Source: Pelagibius marinus
GTDB taxonomy: Bacteria > Pseudomonadota > Alphaproteobacteria > Kiloniellales > Kiloniellaceae
Length of the DNA stretch: 64,000 bases
Reading direction: 5' to 3'
Assembly (NCBI RefSeq): GCF_014925385.1
Contig: NZ_JACSDK010000003.1
Location: 186,001-250,000 of the forward strand
Below are positions 54,977 to 63,728 of the stretch, piece after piece; the first letter of the stretch is position 1, and every line of letters begins with the position of its first letter. The translations under genes and the position numbers were made by a program. The notes below the pieces were generated by a model, which was given only the letters and a program-made list of their open reading frames with translations, did not search any database and was not told where the DNA came from.

Positions 54977-55909
54977 ATGTTCCTGATCTGCGGCGAAGCG
55001 CTCTACGATATTTTCCCGGTGGCTGAAACGGCGGCGGGCTTCACGCTCGACGCCCGCATCGGCGGTTCGCCCTTCAACGTCGCCGTCGGCCTGTCGCGCC
55101 TGGGGCGCCGGGTCGCCTTCTTCACCGGCCTGTCCAGCGATCCCCTGGGCCGCCGCCTGGAGAGCGCCCTGGCCGAGGAGAAGGTCGAGACCGGCTACCT
55201 GGTGAAGAAGCAGAATCCGACGACGCTCGCCGTGGTCGGCCTGACCGCCAGCGGCGTGCCGCACTACACCTTCTATGGCCACGATGCCGCCGACCGCGTG
55301 GTCACGGCGGCCGATCTGCCGGACCTGCCGGCGGAGGTCACCGGTCTGCACTTCGGCTCCTTTTCCCTGGTGGTCGGTCAGACCGCCGACGCCCTGGAGG
55401 CCCTGGCCCACAGCCAGGCCGCCGGGAAGCTTATCTCGCTGGATCCCAACGTGCGCCTCAGCGTCGAGCCCGACGCGGCGGTGTGGCGCCGGCGCGTCGA
55501 AAGCTTTTCGCAGATCGCCGACATCGTGAAGGTCAGCGACGAGGACCTGGACCTGCTGTTTCCCGGCGATAGCATCGACAGCGCGATCGCCCGCTGGCAT
55601 TCGCGCGGCGTGAAGCTGGTGCTGGTGACCCGCGGCGCCGAGGGAGTCGTCGCCTCGCTGCGCGGCGAGGCCTTCGAAGTGCCGGGCCGCAAGGTGGAGA
55701 CCGTGGACACCGTCGGCGCCGGCGACACCTTCCAGGCGGCGCTGCTCTGCGGCCTGGAGGAGCTGGGCAAGGCGACCAAGGCGGGGCTGCCGGAGCTGAC
55801 CCTCGACGACTGCCGGCGCATCGCCGGCTTCGCCATCTCGGCGGCGGCCGTCACCTGCTCGCGCCGCGGCGCCGACCTGCCGCGCCGCGGCGAGGTGCCC
55901 GCGCTCTGA
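54977..55909 (+). CDS. frcK: PfkB-family sugar kinase, probable fructokinase
   Basis: A 310-residue ribokinase-fold kinase. The N-terminal substrate region reads GEALYDIFP and GGSPFNVAVGLSRLG, with the first PfkB signature in FFTGLSSDPLGRRL. The C-terminal signature DTVGAGDTFQAALLCGL contains the catalytic Asp. In rhizobia frcK follows frcBCA and phosphorylates imported fructose; the same order here supports that role. It lies 113 bases after frcA, beyond a terminator. Confidence 0.88.
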   Translation: MFLICGEALYDIFPVAETAAGFTLDARIGGSPFNVAVGLSRLGRRVAFFTGLSSDPLGRRLESALAEEKVETGYLVKKQNPTTLAVVGLTASGVPHYTFYGHDAADRVVTAADLPDLPAEVTGLHFGSFSLVVGQTADALEALAHSQAAGKLISLDPNVRLSVEPDAAVWRRRVESFSQIADIVKVSDEDLDLLFPGDSIDSAIARWHSRGVKLVLVTRGAEGVVASLRGEAFEVPGRKVETVDTVGAGDTFQAALLCGLEELGKATKAGLPELTLDDCRRIAGFAISAAAVTCSRRGADLPRRGEVPAL

Positions 55910-56400
55910 ACGCCGCTGTCTCGCCGCTCCCGCCTCGATGGGGCGGGGGCCCCCGCCGCGGCCCGGCGGATGAACAAGGTCTTAATCCGTCAGCGAAAAA
56001 AGCGAAAAATTTCTCTTGCGCCGGAACCCGTTCGGGCCTATTTACCCCTCGCCCAAATTCGCACGTGCCCGTGGTCGCTCCCGGGACGCCCAGATGGCGG
56101 GGCTCTCCAAAGCTTCGGAGCGCCGAGCGACTTAAAGCAACGACGTAGAGGGCTTTTTTGGTCTCTGCCGGCCTCTCCAAGGGCCGGGGTCACTGAAGAG
56201 GCAGCTACATCATTGCCAGCCGTGCGGACCGGGTCTCCCGTTCCAAGCCAAGGCAGCACTTATTCGGGGTCGCGACGACCATGCCGCAGTCCGGCATGAG
56301 CGCGCGACGGCCGGTATCGCCTGCGGGCCGCCGTCTCCATCGCGGCGGGCCCCCGGGGCGGCGCCGGCGGTTCTTGGACGTCGTTTTACGGGAGAGTCCC
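55910..56400 (+). promoter_or_regulatory. Long structured leader upstream of ornithine decarboxylase
   Basis: This 491-base gap has no credible gene. It contains several stems: CATGCCG/CGGCATG at 56280-56298 (5-base loop), GACGGC/GCCGTC at 56306-56335, and GCCTCT/AGAGGC around 56170-56201. A T6 run lies near 56153-56158, preceded by no strong stem. Alphaproteobacterial ornithine decarboxylase genes are known to carry a long conserved RNA leader (speF motif, Rfam RF00518). Identity here is inferred from the downstream gene and length, not from an alignment. Confidence 0.5.
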
Positions 56401-57531
56401 ATGACCGACCGCGTTCGTGAGTTCCTGCGTAGCCACCGCCACGAGGGGCCCTGCCTCGTCGTCGACCTGGAGGAGGTGCGCCAGAACTACCTGGCGTTCG
56501 AGCGCGCCCTGCCGGACAGCCGCATCTTCTACGCCATGAAGGCCAACCCGGCGCCGGAGATCCTCTCCGCCCTGGTGGCGCTCGGCTCCTGCTTCGACTG
56601 CGCCTCGGTGGTGGAGATCGACGCGGCCCTGGCCGCCGGCGCGACCCCGGACCGCATCTCCTACGGCAACACCATCAAGAAGGAGCGCGACATCGCGACG
56701 GCCCACCGCCTGGGCGTCAGCCTCTTCGCCGTCGACTGCATCGAAGAGGTCGAGAAGGTCGCCCGCGCCGCCCCCGGCGCCCGCGTCTTCTGCCGCATCC
56801 TCTGCGACGGCGCCGGGGCGGATTGGCCGCTGTCGCGCAAGTTCGGCTGCACCCCGGAGCACGCGCCCGAGGTGCTGGAAACGGCGCATCGCCTGGGCCT
56901 GGTGGCCGCGGGCATCTCCTTCCACGTCGGCTCGCAGCAGCGCAACACCGAAGCCTGGGACGCGGCGGTCGCCAGCGCCAGCAGCATCTTCCGCACCCTG
57001 GCAGAGCGCGGCATCCGCCTGACCCTGGTGAATCTGGGCGGCGGCTTTCCGGCCCGCTACCGCGGCGATGAGCCGGCGGCGGTGCGCTACGGCCAGGCGA
57101 TCCGCGAGTCGATCCTGCGCCACTTCGGCAACCGCCCGCCCGAGACCATCATCGAGCCGGGCCGCGGCATGGTCGGCTCCGCCGGCGTGCTCAAGACCGA
57201 GGTGGTCCTGATCTCCAAGAAGGATCCCGGCGAGGACACCCGCTGGGTCTACCTGGACATCGGCAAGTTCGGCGGCCTGGCCGAGACCATGGACGAGGCG
57301 ATCCGCTACCCGATCCGCAGCGAACGCGACGGCGGGGCGGCGGGCCCCTGCGTGGTCGCCGGACCGACCTGCGATTCCGCCGACGTGCTCTACGAGAAGA
57401 CGCCCTACCTGCTGCCGCTGTCTCTGGAGATCGGCGACATGCTGCTCTTCGAGGGCACCGGCGCCTACACGACGACCTATGCCTCGGTGGGCTTCAACGG
57501 CTTCGCGCCGCTGAAGTCCTTCGTGATCTAG
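56401..57531 (+). CDS. Ornithine/lysine decarboxylase (alanine racemase-fold)
   Basis: A 376-residue fold-III PLP decarboxylase producing putrescine (or cadaverine). Motifs are the PLP lysine in RIFYAMKANPAPEIL, SFHVGSQQRN, VNLGGGFPARY, TIIEPGRGMVGSAG, the active-site Cys in VAGPTCDSADVLYE, and EGTGAYTTTYASVGFNGF. Length and sequence match the short bacterial ornithine decarboxylases of alphaproteobacteria, some of which also accept lysine. Homospermidine synthase 0.6 kb downstream uses putrescine, so the cluster makes homospermidine. Confidence 0.93.
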   Translation: MTDRVREFLRSHRHEGPCLVVDLEEVRQNYLAFERALPDSRIFYAMKANPAPEILSALVALGSCFDCASVVEIDAALAAGATPDRISYGNTIKKERDIATAHRLGVSLFAVDCIEEVEKVARAAPGARVFCRILCDGAGADWPLSRKFGCTPEHAPEVLETAHRLGLVAAGISFHVGSQQRNTEAWDAAVASASSIFRTLAERGIRLTLVNLGGGFPARYRGDEPAAVRYGQAIRESILRHFGNRPPETIIEPGRGMVGSAGVLKTEVVLISKKDPGEDTRWVYLDIGKFGGLAETMDEAIRYPIRSERDGGAAGPCVVAGPTCDSADVLYEKTPYLLPLSLEIGDMLLFEGTGAYTTTYASVGFNGFAPLKSFVI

Positions 57532-57556
57532 CGGGCGTGGATTAGAGGGCCCTGCC

Positions 57557-58114
57557 ATGTACGTGATCGACGAGGAGGCGCCGGGCGAGGCCGGCGCCCG
57601 CGAGGCGCTGCTCGACCGGGCCATGGGGCCGGGGCGTTTCGCCAAGACTTCTCAACGTCTGCGCGATGGCCGCCTGCCGGAGGTGTCCCTGGTCGCCCGC
57701 GAGGGCGGCCGGCTGATCGGCTCCGTGCGGTTGTGGTCCGTGGCGGCGGCGGGGGCCCGCGGCCTGGCGCTGCTGGGCCCGCTGGCGGTCGAGCCGGGGC
57801 GCCAGGGGGAGGGCATCGGCGCCGCGCTGCTGTGCCGCGCGCTCAACCGGGCCGCGGCGACGGGCCAGGGCGCCGTGCTGCTGGTCGGCGATGCGCCCTA
57901 CTACGCGCGCTTCGGTTTCACCGCCGCCGTGGCGCAGAACCTGGAACTGCCGGGGCCGGTCGAAAGGCACCGCTTTCTGGGCCTGGAGCTGCGCCCCGGC
58001 GCCCTGAAGCAGGCGCGCGGTTTGCTGCGCGCCGCCGGTATCTGGCAAGCTGACCTGCCGTCTGTCGTTGCACCGCCGTTCCCCGCGGCGCCGCTGGCCG
58101 CCGTCGCGGCCTGA
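57557..58114 (+). CDS. GNAT acetyltransferase, YhbS-like
   Basis: A 185-residue GNAT protein. The acetyl-CoA loop appears as LAVEPGRQGEGIGAALLCRAL, followed by VLLVGDAPYYARFGFTAA, which is characteristic of the YhbS branch. It lies 25 bases after the decarboxylase and 37 bases before homospermidine synthase on the same strand, so it may be co-transcribed with the polyamine genes. Polyamine acetylation is a tempting role but unproven; this branch is not the SpeG family. Confidence 0.87.
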   Translation: MYVIDEEAPGEAGAREALLDRAMGPGRFAKTSQRLRDGRLPEVSLVAREGGRLIGSVRLWSVAAAGARGLALLGPLAVEPGRQGEGIGAALLCRALNRAAATGQGAVLLVGDAPYYARFGFTAAVAQNLELPGPVERHRFLGLELRPGALKQARGLLRAAGIWQADLPSVVAPPFPAAPLAAVAA

Positions 58115-58151
58115 CGGAGTATCTTTAAACCGCAGCAAGGGAGACTGCGCC

Positions 58152-59585
58152 ATGACCACCCCCTGGCCTGACTACGGCGCCATCAGCGGCCCCATCGTCA
58201 TGATCGGCTTCGGCTCCATCGGCCGCGGCACGCTGCCGCTGATCGAGCGCCACTTCGACTTCGACAGCAGCCGTTTCGTCGTTATCGCCCCCGACGATAC
58301 CGACAAGGAACTGCTCGACGAACGCGGCATCCGCTTCGTGCAGGCGGCGCTGACGCCGGAGAACTACCGCGAGCTGCTGACGCCGCTGCTGACCGACGGC
58401 GACGGCCAGGGCTTCTGCGTCAACCTCTCGGTCGACGTCTCCTCGCTGGACGTGATGAAGCTGTGCCGCGAACTGGGGGTGCTCTACATCGACACGGTGG
58501 TCGAGCCCTGGCCCGGCTTCTACTTCGACGAGGGCGCCGACCCGGCCGAGCGCACCAACTATGCCCTGCGCGAAACGGTGCGGCGGGAGAAGGCGGCGAA
58601 CCCCGGCGGCACCACGGCGGTCTCCTGCTGCGGCGCCAACCCGGGCATGGTCTCCTGGTTCGTGAAGCAGGCGTTGCTCGACATCGCCAGGGACACCGGT
58701 GTCGAGACCGACACGCCGCAGAGCCGAGAGGGCTGGGCAAGCCTCATGCAGCGCCTGGGGGTCAAGGGCGTGCACATCGCCGAGCGTGACACCCAGCGCG
58801 CCCGCGAGCCGAGGCCGATGAACCAGTTCTGGAACACCTGGTCGGTGGAGGGCTTCATCTCCGAGGGGCTGCAGCCGGCCGAACTGGGCTGGGGCACCCA
58901 CGAAGCCTGGATGCCGGAGAACGCGCGGACCTTCGACGCGGGCCCGCAGTGCGCCATCTACCTGCTGCAGCCCGGCGCCAATACGCGGGTGCGGTCCTGG
59001 ACGCCGACGGCCCAGGCGCAGTACGGCTTTCTCGTCACCCACAACGAGGCGATCTCCATCGCCGACTACTACACCCTCAGCGAGGGCGGCAAGGCGGTCT
59101 ACCGCCCGACCTGCCACTACGCCTATCATCCGGCCGACGTGGCGGTCCTCAGCCTGCACGAGATGTTCGGGCGCGGCGGGCAGGCGCCCGAGGCCCACAA
59201 GATCCTGGACGAGCACGACATCATCGACGGCATCGACGAACTGGGCGTGCTGCTCTTCGGCCACGCCAAGAACGCCTACTGGTACGGCTCACAGCTCTCG
59301 ATCAAGGAGACGCGCAAGCTGGCGCCCTACCAGAACGCCACCGGCCTGCAGGTGACCTCGGCGGTGCTGGCGGGCATGGTCTGGGCGTTGGAGAACCCGG
59401 AGGCGGGCATCGTCGAGACCGACGAGATGGACCACGCCCTCTGCCTCAAGGTGCAGCGGCCCTACCTGGGGCCGGTGAAGGGCTACTACACCGACTGGAC
59501 GCCGCTCACCGACCGGCGCGGCTTTTTTCCGGAAGACACCGACGACAGCGACCCCTGGCAGTTCCGCAACGTGCTGGTGCGCTAA
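58152..59585 (+). CDS. hss: Homospermidine synthase
   Basis: This NAD-dependent enzyme makes homospermidine from putrescine (and spermidine). The 477-residue length matches the bacterial family. The N-terminal Rossmann motif is IVMIGFGSIGRGTLPLIERHF, followed by FCVNLSVDVSSLDVMKLC, YIDTVVEPWPGFYFD, SCCGANPGMVSWFVKQAL and a C-terminal half with YHPADVAVLSLHEMFGR and YWYGSQLSIKETRKLAPYQN. Homospermidine is a characteristic major polyamine of many alphaproteobacteria. It works together with the decarboxylase upstream. Confidence 0.97.
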   Translation: MTTPWPDYGAISGPIVMIGFGSIGRGTLPLIERHFDFDSSRFVVIAPDDTDKELLDERGIRFVQAALTPENYRELLTPLLTDGDGQGFCVNLSVDVSSLDVMKLCRELGVLYIDTVVEPWPGFYFDEGADPAERTNYALRETVRREKAANPGGTTAVSCCGANPGMVSWFVKQALLDIARDTGVETDTPQSREGWASLMQRLGVKGVHIAERDTQRAREPRPMNQFWNTWSVEGFISEGLQPAELGWGTHEAWMPENARTFDAGPQCAIYLLQPGANTRVRSWTPTAQAQYGFLVTHNEAISIADYYTLSEGGKAVYRPTCHYAYHPADVAVLSLHEMFGRGGQAPEAHKILDEHDIIDGIDELGVLLFGHAKNAYWYGSQLSIKETRKLAPYQNATGLQVTSAVLAGMVWALENPEAGIVETDEMDHALCLKVQRPYLGPVKGYYTDWTPLTDRRGFFPEDTDDSDPWQFRNVLVR

Positions 59586-59650
59586 GGCACAGGCATCCGG
59601 CGCCGTGGCTGTGCTAGGCTCTTCCCCGGTTCATTGGGGAGGAGCAGGGC

Positions 59651-60679
59651 ATGTCCCTGAAGACGAGGCACTTCCAGCGGATCGACAACGGGGGGCTGAC
59701 CTTCACCGAGCTTGGCTTCGGCACGGCGCCGCTGGGCAACCTCTACCGCGCGATCAGCGAGGAGGCGGCGCAGGCGGCGCTGGAGGCGGCCTGGGACGCC
59801 GGTTGCCGCTACTTCGACACCGCGCCACTTTACGGCCTGGGGCTGGCCGAAACCCGGCTTAACCGCTTCCTGCTCGGCCGCCGGCGCGACGACTACGTCC
59901 TCTCCACAAAGGTGGGGCGCCTGCTGCAGGTCTGCCCGCCGGATCAGCGCACCGGCATCGGCAAGTTCTTCGACACCCCCTCGCGCCGCGAGGTCTACGA
60001 CTATACCTACGACGGCGTCATGCGCTCCTTCGAGGCTTCCCTGGAACGCCTGGGCGTCGACCGTATCGATATCCTCTACGGCCACGACATCGACCTCTTC
60101 AACCACGGTACGCAGGAGGCACTGGACGCCAAGCTGCAGGAGTTCATCCAAGGCGGCTACTACGCGCTGCTGTCCCTGCGCGACCAGGGGGTCATCAAGG
60201 CCTTCGGCGCCGGGCTCAACGAATGGCAGGCCTGCCAGTGGCTGGCCGAGCGCGGCGACTTCGACCTCTTCCTGCTGGCCGGCCGCTACACTCTGCTGGA
60301 GCAGGAAGCCTTGGACAGCTTTCTCCCCCTCTGCGAGCGGCGCGGCATCGGCATCGTGCTCGGCGGGCCCTACAACTCCGGCATCCTGGCCAGCGGACCG
60401 AAGCCCGGCGCATTCTACAACTACGACCCCGCGCCCCAGGAGATCCTCGACCGCGTGGCGCAGATCGAGGCGGTGTGCGGGGACCACGGCCTGCGCCTTA
60501 TCGAAGCGGCGCTGCAGTTTCCGCTGCTGCACCCCTGCGTCGTCTCGGTCATCCCCGGCGGGCAGAGCGCGGGGGAGGTCCAGAGCAACCGCGCGATCCT
60601 GGACAAGACGGTGCCGCCCGCGCTGTGGCAGGACCTGAAGGCCAAGGGCCTGCTGCGCGACGATGCGCCGGCGGGCTGA
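59651..60679 (+). CDS. Aldo/keto reductase, D-threo-aldose/L-fucose dehydrogenase type
   Basis: A 342-residue (alpha/beta)8 aldo/keto reductase. The catalytic tetrad region is visible in FGTAPLGNLY, CRYFDTAPLYGLGLAETRL (Asp and Tyr), VLSTKVGRLL (Lys) and ILYGHDIDLF (His). Sequence style matches bacterial D-threo-aldose 1-dehydrogenases, which oxidise L-fucose, L-galactose or D-arabinose to lactones. The next gene, 15 bases downstream, is a matching lactonase, supporting that role. Confidence 0.88.
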   Translation: MSLKTRHFQRIDNGGLTFTELGFGTAPLGNLYRAISEEAAQAALEAAWDAGCRYFDTAPLYGLGLAETRLNRFLLGRRRDDYVLSTKVGRLLQVCPPDQRTGIGKFFDTPSRREVYDYTYDGVMRSFEASLERLGVDRIDILYGHDIDLFNHGTQEALDAKLQEFIQGGYYALLSLRDQGVIKAFGAGLNEWQACQWLAERGDFDLFLLAGRYTLLEQEALDSFLPLCERRGIGIVLGGPYNSGILASGPKPGAFYNYDPAPQEILDRVAQIEAVCGDHGLRLIEAALQFPLLHPCVVSVIPGGQSAGEVQSNRAILDKTVPPALWQDLKAKGLLRDDAPAG

Positions 60680-60694
60680 GCGGGAGGCGAGGCG

Positions 60695-61549
60695 ATGACA
60701 TTGCGCGTCGATGCGCATCAGCATTACTGGGACCCGCGGCGCGGCGACTACGCCTGGATGTCGATGGACGATCCGGTACTGGCGCTGCCCTATGGGCCAG
60801 GCGACCTGGCGCCGGAACTGGCGGCGGCGGGGATCGACCGCACGGTGCTGGTGCAGGCGGCGGGTACGGTCGCGGAGACCGAGTACATGCTGGGGCTTGC
60901 CGAGGCCACCGAGAGCGTTGCCGCCGTGGTCGGCTGGATCGACTTCGAGGACCGGGACCATCTGAGGCACCTGGAGCGCTGGAAGGCGCATCCGAAGTTC
61001 GTCGGCCTGCGTCCGATGATTGAATTCGTCCCCGATGTCGACTGGATGCTGGGCGACGCCGTGCAGTGGGCCTATGCCGCCCTCGTCGACCTCGACCTTA
61101 CCTTCGACGCGTTGGGTCTCTCCCGGCACCTGGCAAACTTCCTGGCCGTCGTGAAGCGCTACCCGAAGCTGAGGATGGTGGTTGATCACTGCATGAAACC
61201 GCAGATCCGCGACCACGGCACCGCGAAGGAGGAACTGGCTGTCTGGGGCGAGGGGCTGCGGCGCATCGCGGAAGAAAGCGGTGCCTGCTGCAAGCTCTCC
61301 GGCCTGGTCACGGAGGCCGACGGGGACTGGCGGGAAGAAGATCTCGCGCCCTATGTGGAGGTGGTGCTGCGGGCCTTCGGTCCCGAGCGGGTGATGTGGG
61401 GTTCGGACTGGCCGGTCTGCACCCGGCGCGCCGGCTACCGGCAATGGCACGCCGCCGCAGAATCACTCTGCGCCGGCCTGACGGATGCCGGCCGTGCAGA
61501 AGTCTTCGGCGGCACGGCAAGCCGCTTCTACGGCCTTGAGGGGCGCTAG
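60695..61549 (+). CDS. Amidohydrolase family lactonase (L-fuconolactonase type)
   Basis: A 284-residue amidohydrolase_2 protein. It starts with the metal-binding VDAHQHYWDP, then YAWMSMDD, VLVQAAGTVAETEYML, VDHCMKPQI and MWGSDWPVCTRRAGY. These features match L-fuconolactonases and L-rhamnono-lactonases. It would hydrolyse the lactone made by the aldo/keto reductase encoded just upstream. The later pathway enzymes (dehydratase, aldolase) are not in this window. Confidence 0.88.
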   Translation: MTLRVDAHQHYWDPRRGDYAWMSMDDPVLALPYGPGDLAPELAAAGIDRTVLVQAAGTVAETEYMLGLAEATESVAAVVGWIDFEDRDHLRHLERWKAHPKFVGLRPMIEFVPDVDWMLGDAVQWAYAALVDLDLTFDALGLSRHLANFLAVVKRYPKLRMVVDHCMKPQIRDHGTAKEELAVWGEGLRRIAEESGACCKLSGLVTEADGDWREEDLAPYVEVVLRAFGPERVMWGSDWPVCTRRAGYRQWHAAAESLCAGLTDAGRAEVFGGTASRFYGLEGR

Positions 61550-61557
61550 GCCCTGCC

Positions 61558-61818
61558 TCAGTTGACCGCCTTTTGCGCCTCGAACCGCCGGGCGTTGGGG
61601 CAGAAGCTTGGCGGAATCTGCTCCACGCCGCCCTCGGTGGCCTCCAGCCAGCGCTGGCAGCTGTCGGTGCGCCCGCAGACCATGCAGGCCCGCGCGGCGG
61701 TGGCCAAGGTGGCGCCGCAGCGATCCTGCGCCAACTCCGCAGGATCGACGCCGCAGCGTTCCATCATCTGGCCCATCAGCTTGCTGTGGAGCTCCAACCG
61801 GGAGAAAAAGTTCGTCAT
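61558..61818 (-). CDS. DUF6455 family small protein
   Basis: An 86-residue cysteine-containing protein. Its core LATAARACMVCGRTDSCQRWLEA shows the CxxCxxxxxCxxWL pattern of DUF6455 proteins. A fifth cysteine is in SFCPNARRF. The spacing suggests metal or cluster binding, but no function is known. The ATG at 61818 has AGGGC upstream; an alternative ATG at 61833 is weaker. It lies convergent with the lactonase gene. Confidence 0.75.
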   Translation of the reverse strand: MTNFFSRLELHSKLMGQMMERCGVDPAELAQDRCGATLATAARACMVCGRTDSCQRWLEATEGGVEQIPPSFCPNARRFEAQKAVN

Positions 61819-61919
61819 CAGGCATGCCCTCATCTTGGATCCGAAAGCAGTTTCGGCCTTTTCCGGACCTCGGGCCTTGCGCTGGATCAATTCTCCCGGG
61901 ATGAGAAAAACCTGAAGAA

Positions 61920-63485
61920 TCAGGTCTCTGCCACGGCATCGCCCCAGGGCGAGAGGGGCTCGGTCGCGCCCCAGTTCTCCCCGGCCTGGCGCAGGACTCC
62001 GGCCGGGCAGGCGAAGGCGTAGGGGTAGGGCGTGCGCCGGGCGGCCACCACCTGGTGGTCCGCGGCCAGGGCGGAGAGAACCTCCGGGGCCAGGCTGTCG
62101 TCGGCGATTACCGTTGCGCCGCCGGACACGTCGATGCGCGGCTGGTGGAAGGCGTCCTCCAGGCTCATGCCGAAATCGGCCAGGAAGGAGGCGAGCTGCG
62201 CCACCGCCGGCATGATCTTGCGCCCGCCGGAGGCGCCGAGGGCGAAGCGCCGCTCTCCCACCTCCCCGATCAGCGGGCAGACGTTCATCAGGCAGCGCTT
62301 GGCGGGCGCCAGGGAGTTGGGCTTGCCGGGCTCCGGGTCGAACCACATGATTCCGTTGTTGAGCAGCAGGCCGGTGGAGGGCGAGACGACCCGCGCGCCG
62401 AAGGCGGAGAGCAGTGTCTGGGTCATCGCGATCATGTTGCCGTCCTTGTCGGCCACGCAGAAATGCGTGGTGCAGGTCGGCGCGCGCGGATCCTCGTTGT
62501 CGCCGTCTTCCGCCAGACGTTTGGCGTAGGCGGCCTTCAGGGCGGCGGCGTAGGCGGTGTAGTGGGCGCCCACCGGGGACGCGGCCGGCGTGAAGCCCTC
62601 GGCCAGGCGGGCGAAGACCTCGGCGATGGTGGGCCCGGCGGTCAGCTGCGGCGTGACGTGGAGCCGTGCATCGCGGTAGTCGAAGCTGAGCGCCTCCTGC
62701 CATTCGGCCTGGTAGGCCTGCAGGTCGGCCAGGCGCAGGGAACCGCCCTTGGCCTCGACGTCCTTGGCCAGGGCCGCCGCCAGGTCGCCGTCGTAGAGCG
62801 CGCGCGGGCCCTGCTCGGCGATTTCCGCCAGGGTCGGGACCATGGCCGACATGTCGATGCGCTGGTCGGAGAGCGCGGTCCAGTTGGCGACGCGCGGCCA
62901 CTGGCCGTCGTCCAGGAAGCGGGCGGCGGCGTCCGGATCCTTCGCCAGGTTGCGCGCGGCGGAGGCGATCAGGAGCGCCACGTACCAGTCGACCAGGAAG
63001 CCCTCCTTGGCGCAGGCGATGGCCGGTTGCAGCAGCTCGCGCCACGGCAGGCTGCCGTAGCGCGCGTGGGCCTTGCCCAGGCCGTCGACCAGGCCCGGCA
63101 CGGCGACCGAGGTGGCGCCCATCACGTTGCGGTCCGCCACCACGGCCTTCCAGGGGAAGAGGTCACCGCTGGACTCCTCGCCGGTCAGAGGGAAATCGGC
63201 GGGCTCGAGGCCGGCCGGGGCGCGCAGGCCGTAGAACAGGGCCTCGGCCCGGCTGTCTTCCGCGTGCCACAGCATGGCCGCGCCGCCGCCCGCCGGCCCG
63301 CTCATCCAGGGCTCTACGACGCCGAGGACGAAGGAAACCGCGACCGCCGCGTCCACCGCGTTGCCCCCGGCCGCCAGAACCTCCGCGCCGATCTCCGCCG
63401 CCTTGCGGTGTTGCGCGGCGACGAGGCCTTTGTGCGAGGTGGTGGCGGTCTTGCGGACAGTCTGGGACGAGGAGAAGGAGGACAT
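61920..63485 (-). CDS. ggt: Gamma-glutamyltransferase family protein
   Basis: A 521-residue N-terminal-nucleophile hydrolase that self-cleaves into two subunits. Features are GLVAAQHRKAAEIGAEVLAAGGNAVDAAVA, EPWMSGPAGGGAAML, the nucleophile Thr in CTTHFCVADKDGNM (about T339), TGLLLNNGIMWFDP and LGASGGRKIMPAV. Canonical enzymes have Ser where this has Cys (C343). No signal peptide is present at the chosen start (63485, with GGAG upstream) nor in the extension. It is therefore probably cytosolic, unlike classical periplasmic Ggt. Glutathione or another gamma-glutamyl compound is the likely substrate. Confidence 0.88.
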   Translation of the reverse strand: MSSFSSSQTVRKTATTSHKGLVAAQHRKAAEIGAEVLAAGGNAVDAAVAVSFVLGVVEPWMSGPAGGGAAMLWHAEDSRAEALFYGLRAPAGLEPADFPLTGEESSGDLFPWKAVVADRNVMGATSVAVPGLVDGLGKAHARYGSLPWRELLQPAIACAKEGFLVDWYVALLIASAARNLAKDPDAAARFLDDGQWPRVANWTALSDQRIDMSAMVPTLAEIAEQGPRALYDGDLAAALAKDVEAKGGSLRLADLQAYQAEWQEALSFDYRDARLHVTPQLTAGPTIAEVFARLAEGFTPAASPVGAHYTAYAAALKAAYAKRLAEDGDNEDPRAPTCTTHFCVADKDGNMIAMTQTLLSAFGARVVSPSTGLLLNNGIMWFDPEPGKPNSLAPAKRCLMNVCPLIGEVGERRFALGASGGRKIMPAVAQLASFLADFGMSLEDAFHQPRIDVSGGATVIADDSLAPEVLSALAADHQVVAARRTPYPYAFACPAGVLRQAGENWGATEPLSPWGDAVAET

Positions 63486-63728
63486 AAGGAAGGCACTCCA
63501 GAGGGAATCGAGCCGCTGCGGGCGGAAAGCGGCCAGATTACAGCCTTCTGCCGCCGGCGGCAGCAAGTCGTCGCGGGCGATGCGTGTCACCTCATGGCGG
63601 TGGTGACCCAGGTGCCGGTACCCGCCGGGGTACTTGTCGGACTTGTGACCCTAACCCAGCTTTTTCTCTTCCCCCATTCCGTAGTCTGAAACTATGCCGG
63701 GTGTTGAGCCTGCCGCGCAACAACGTGA

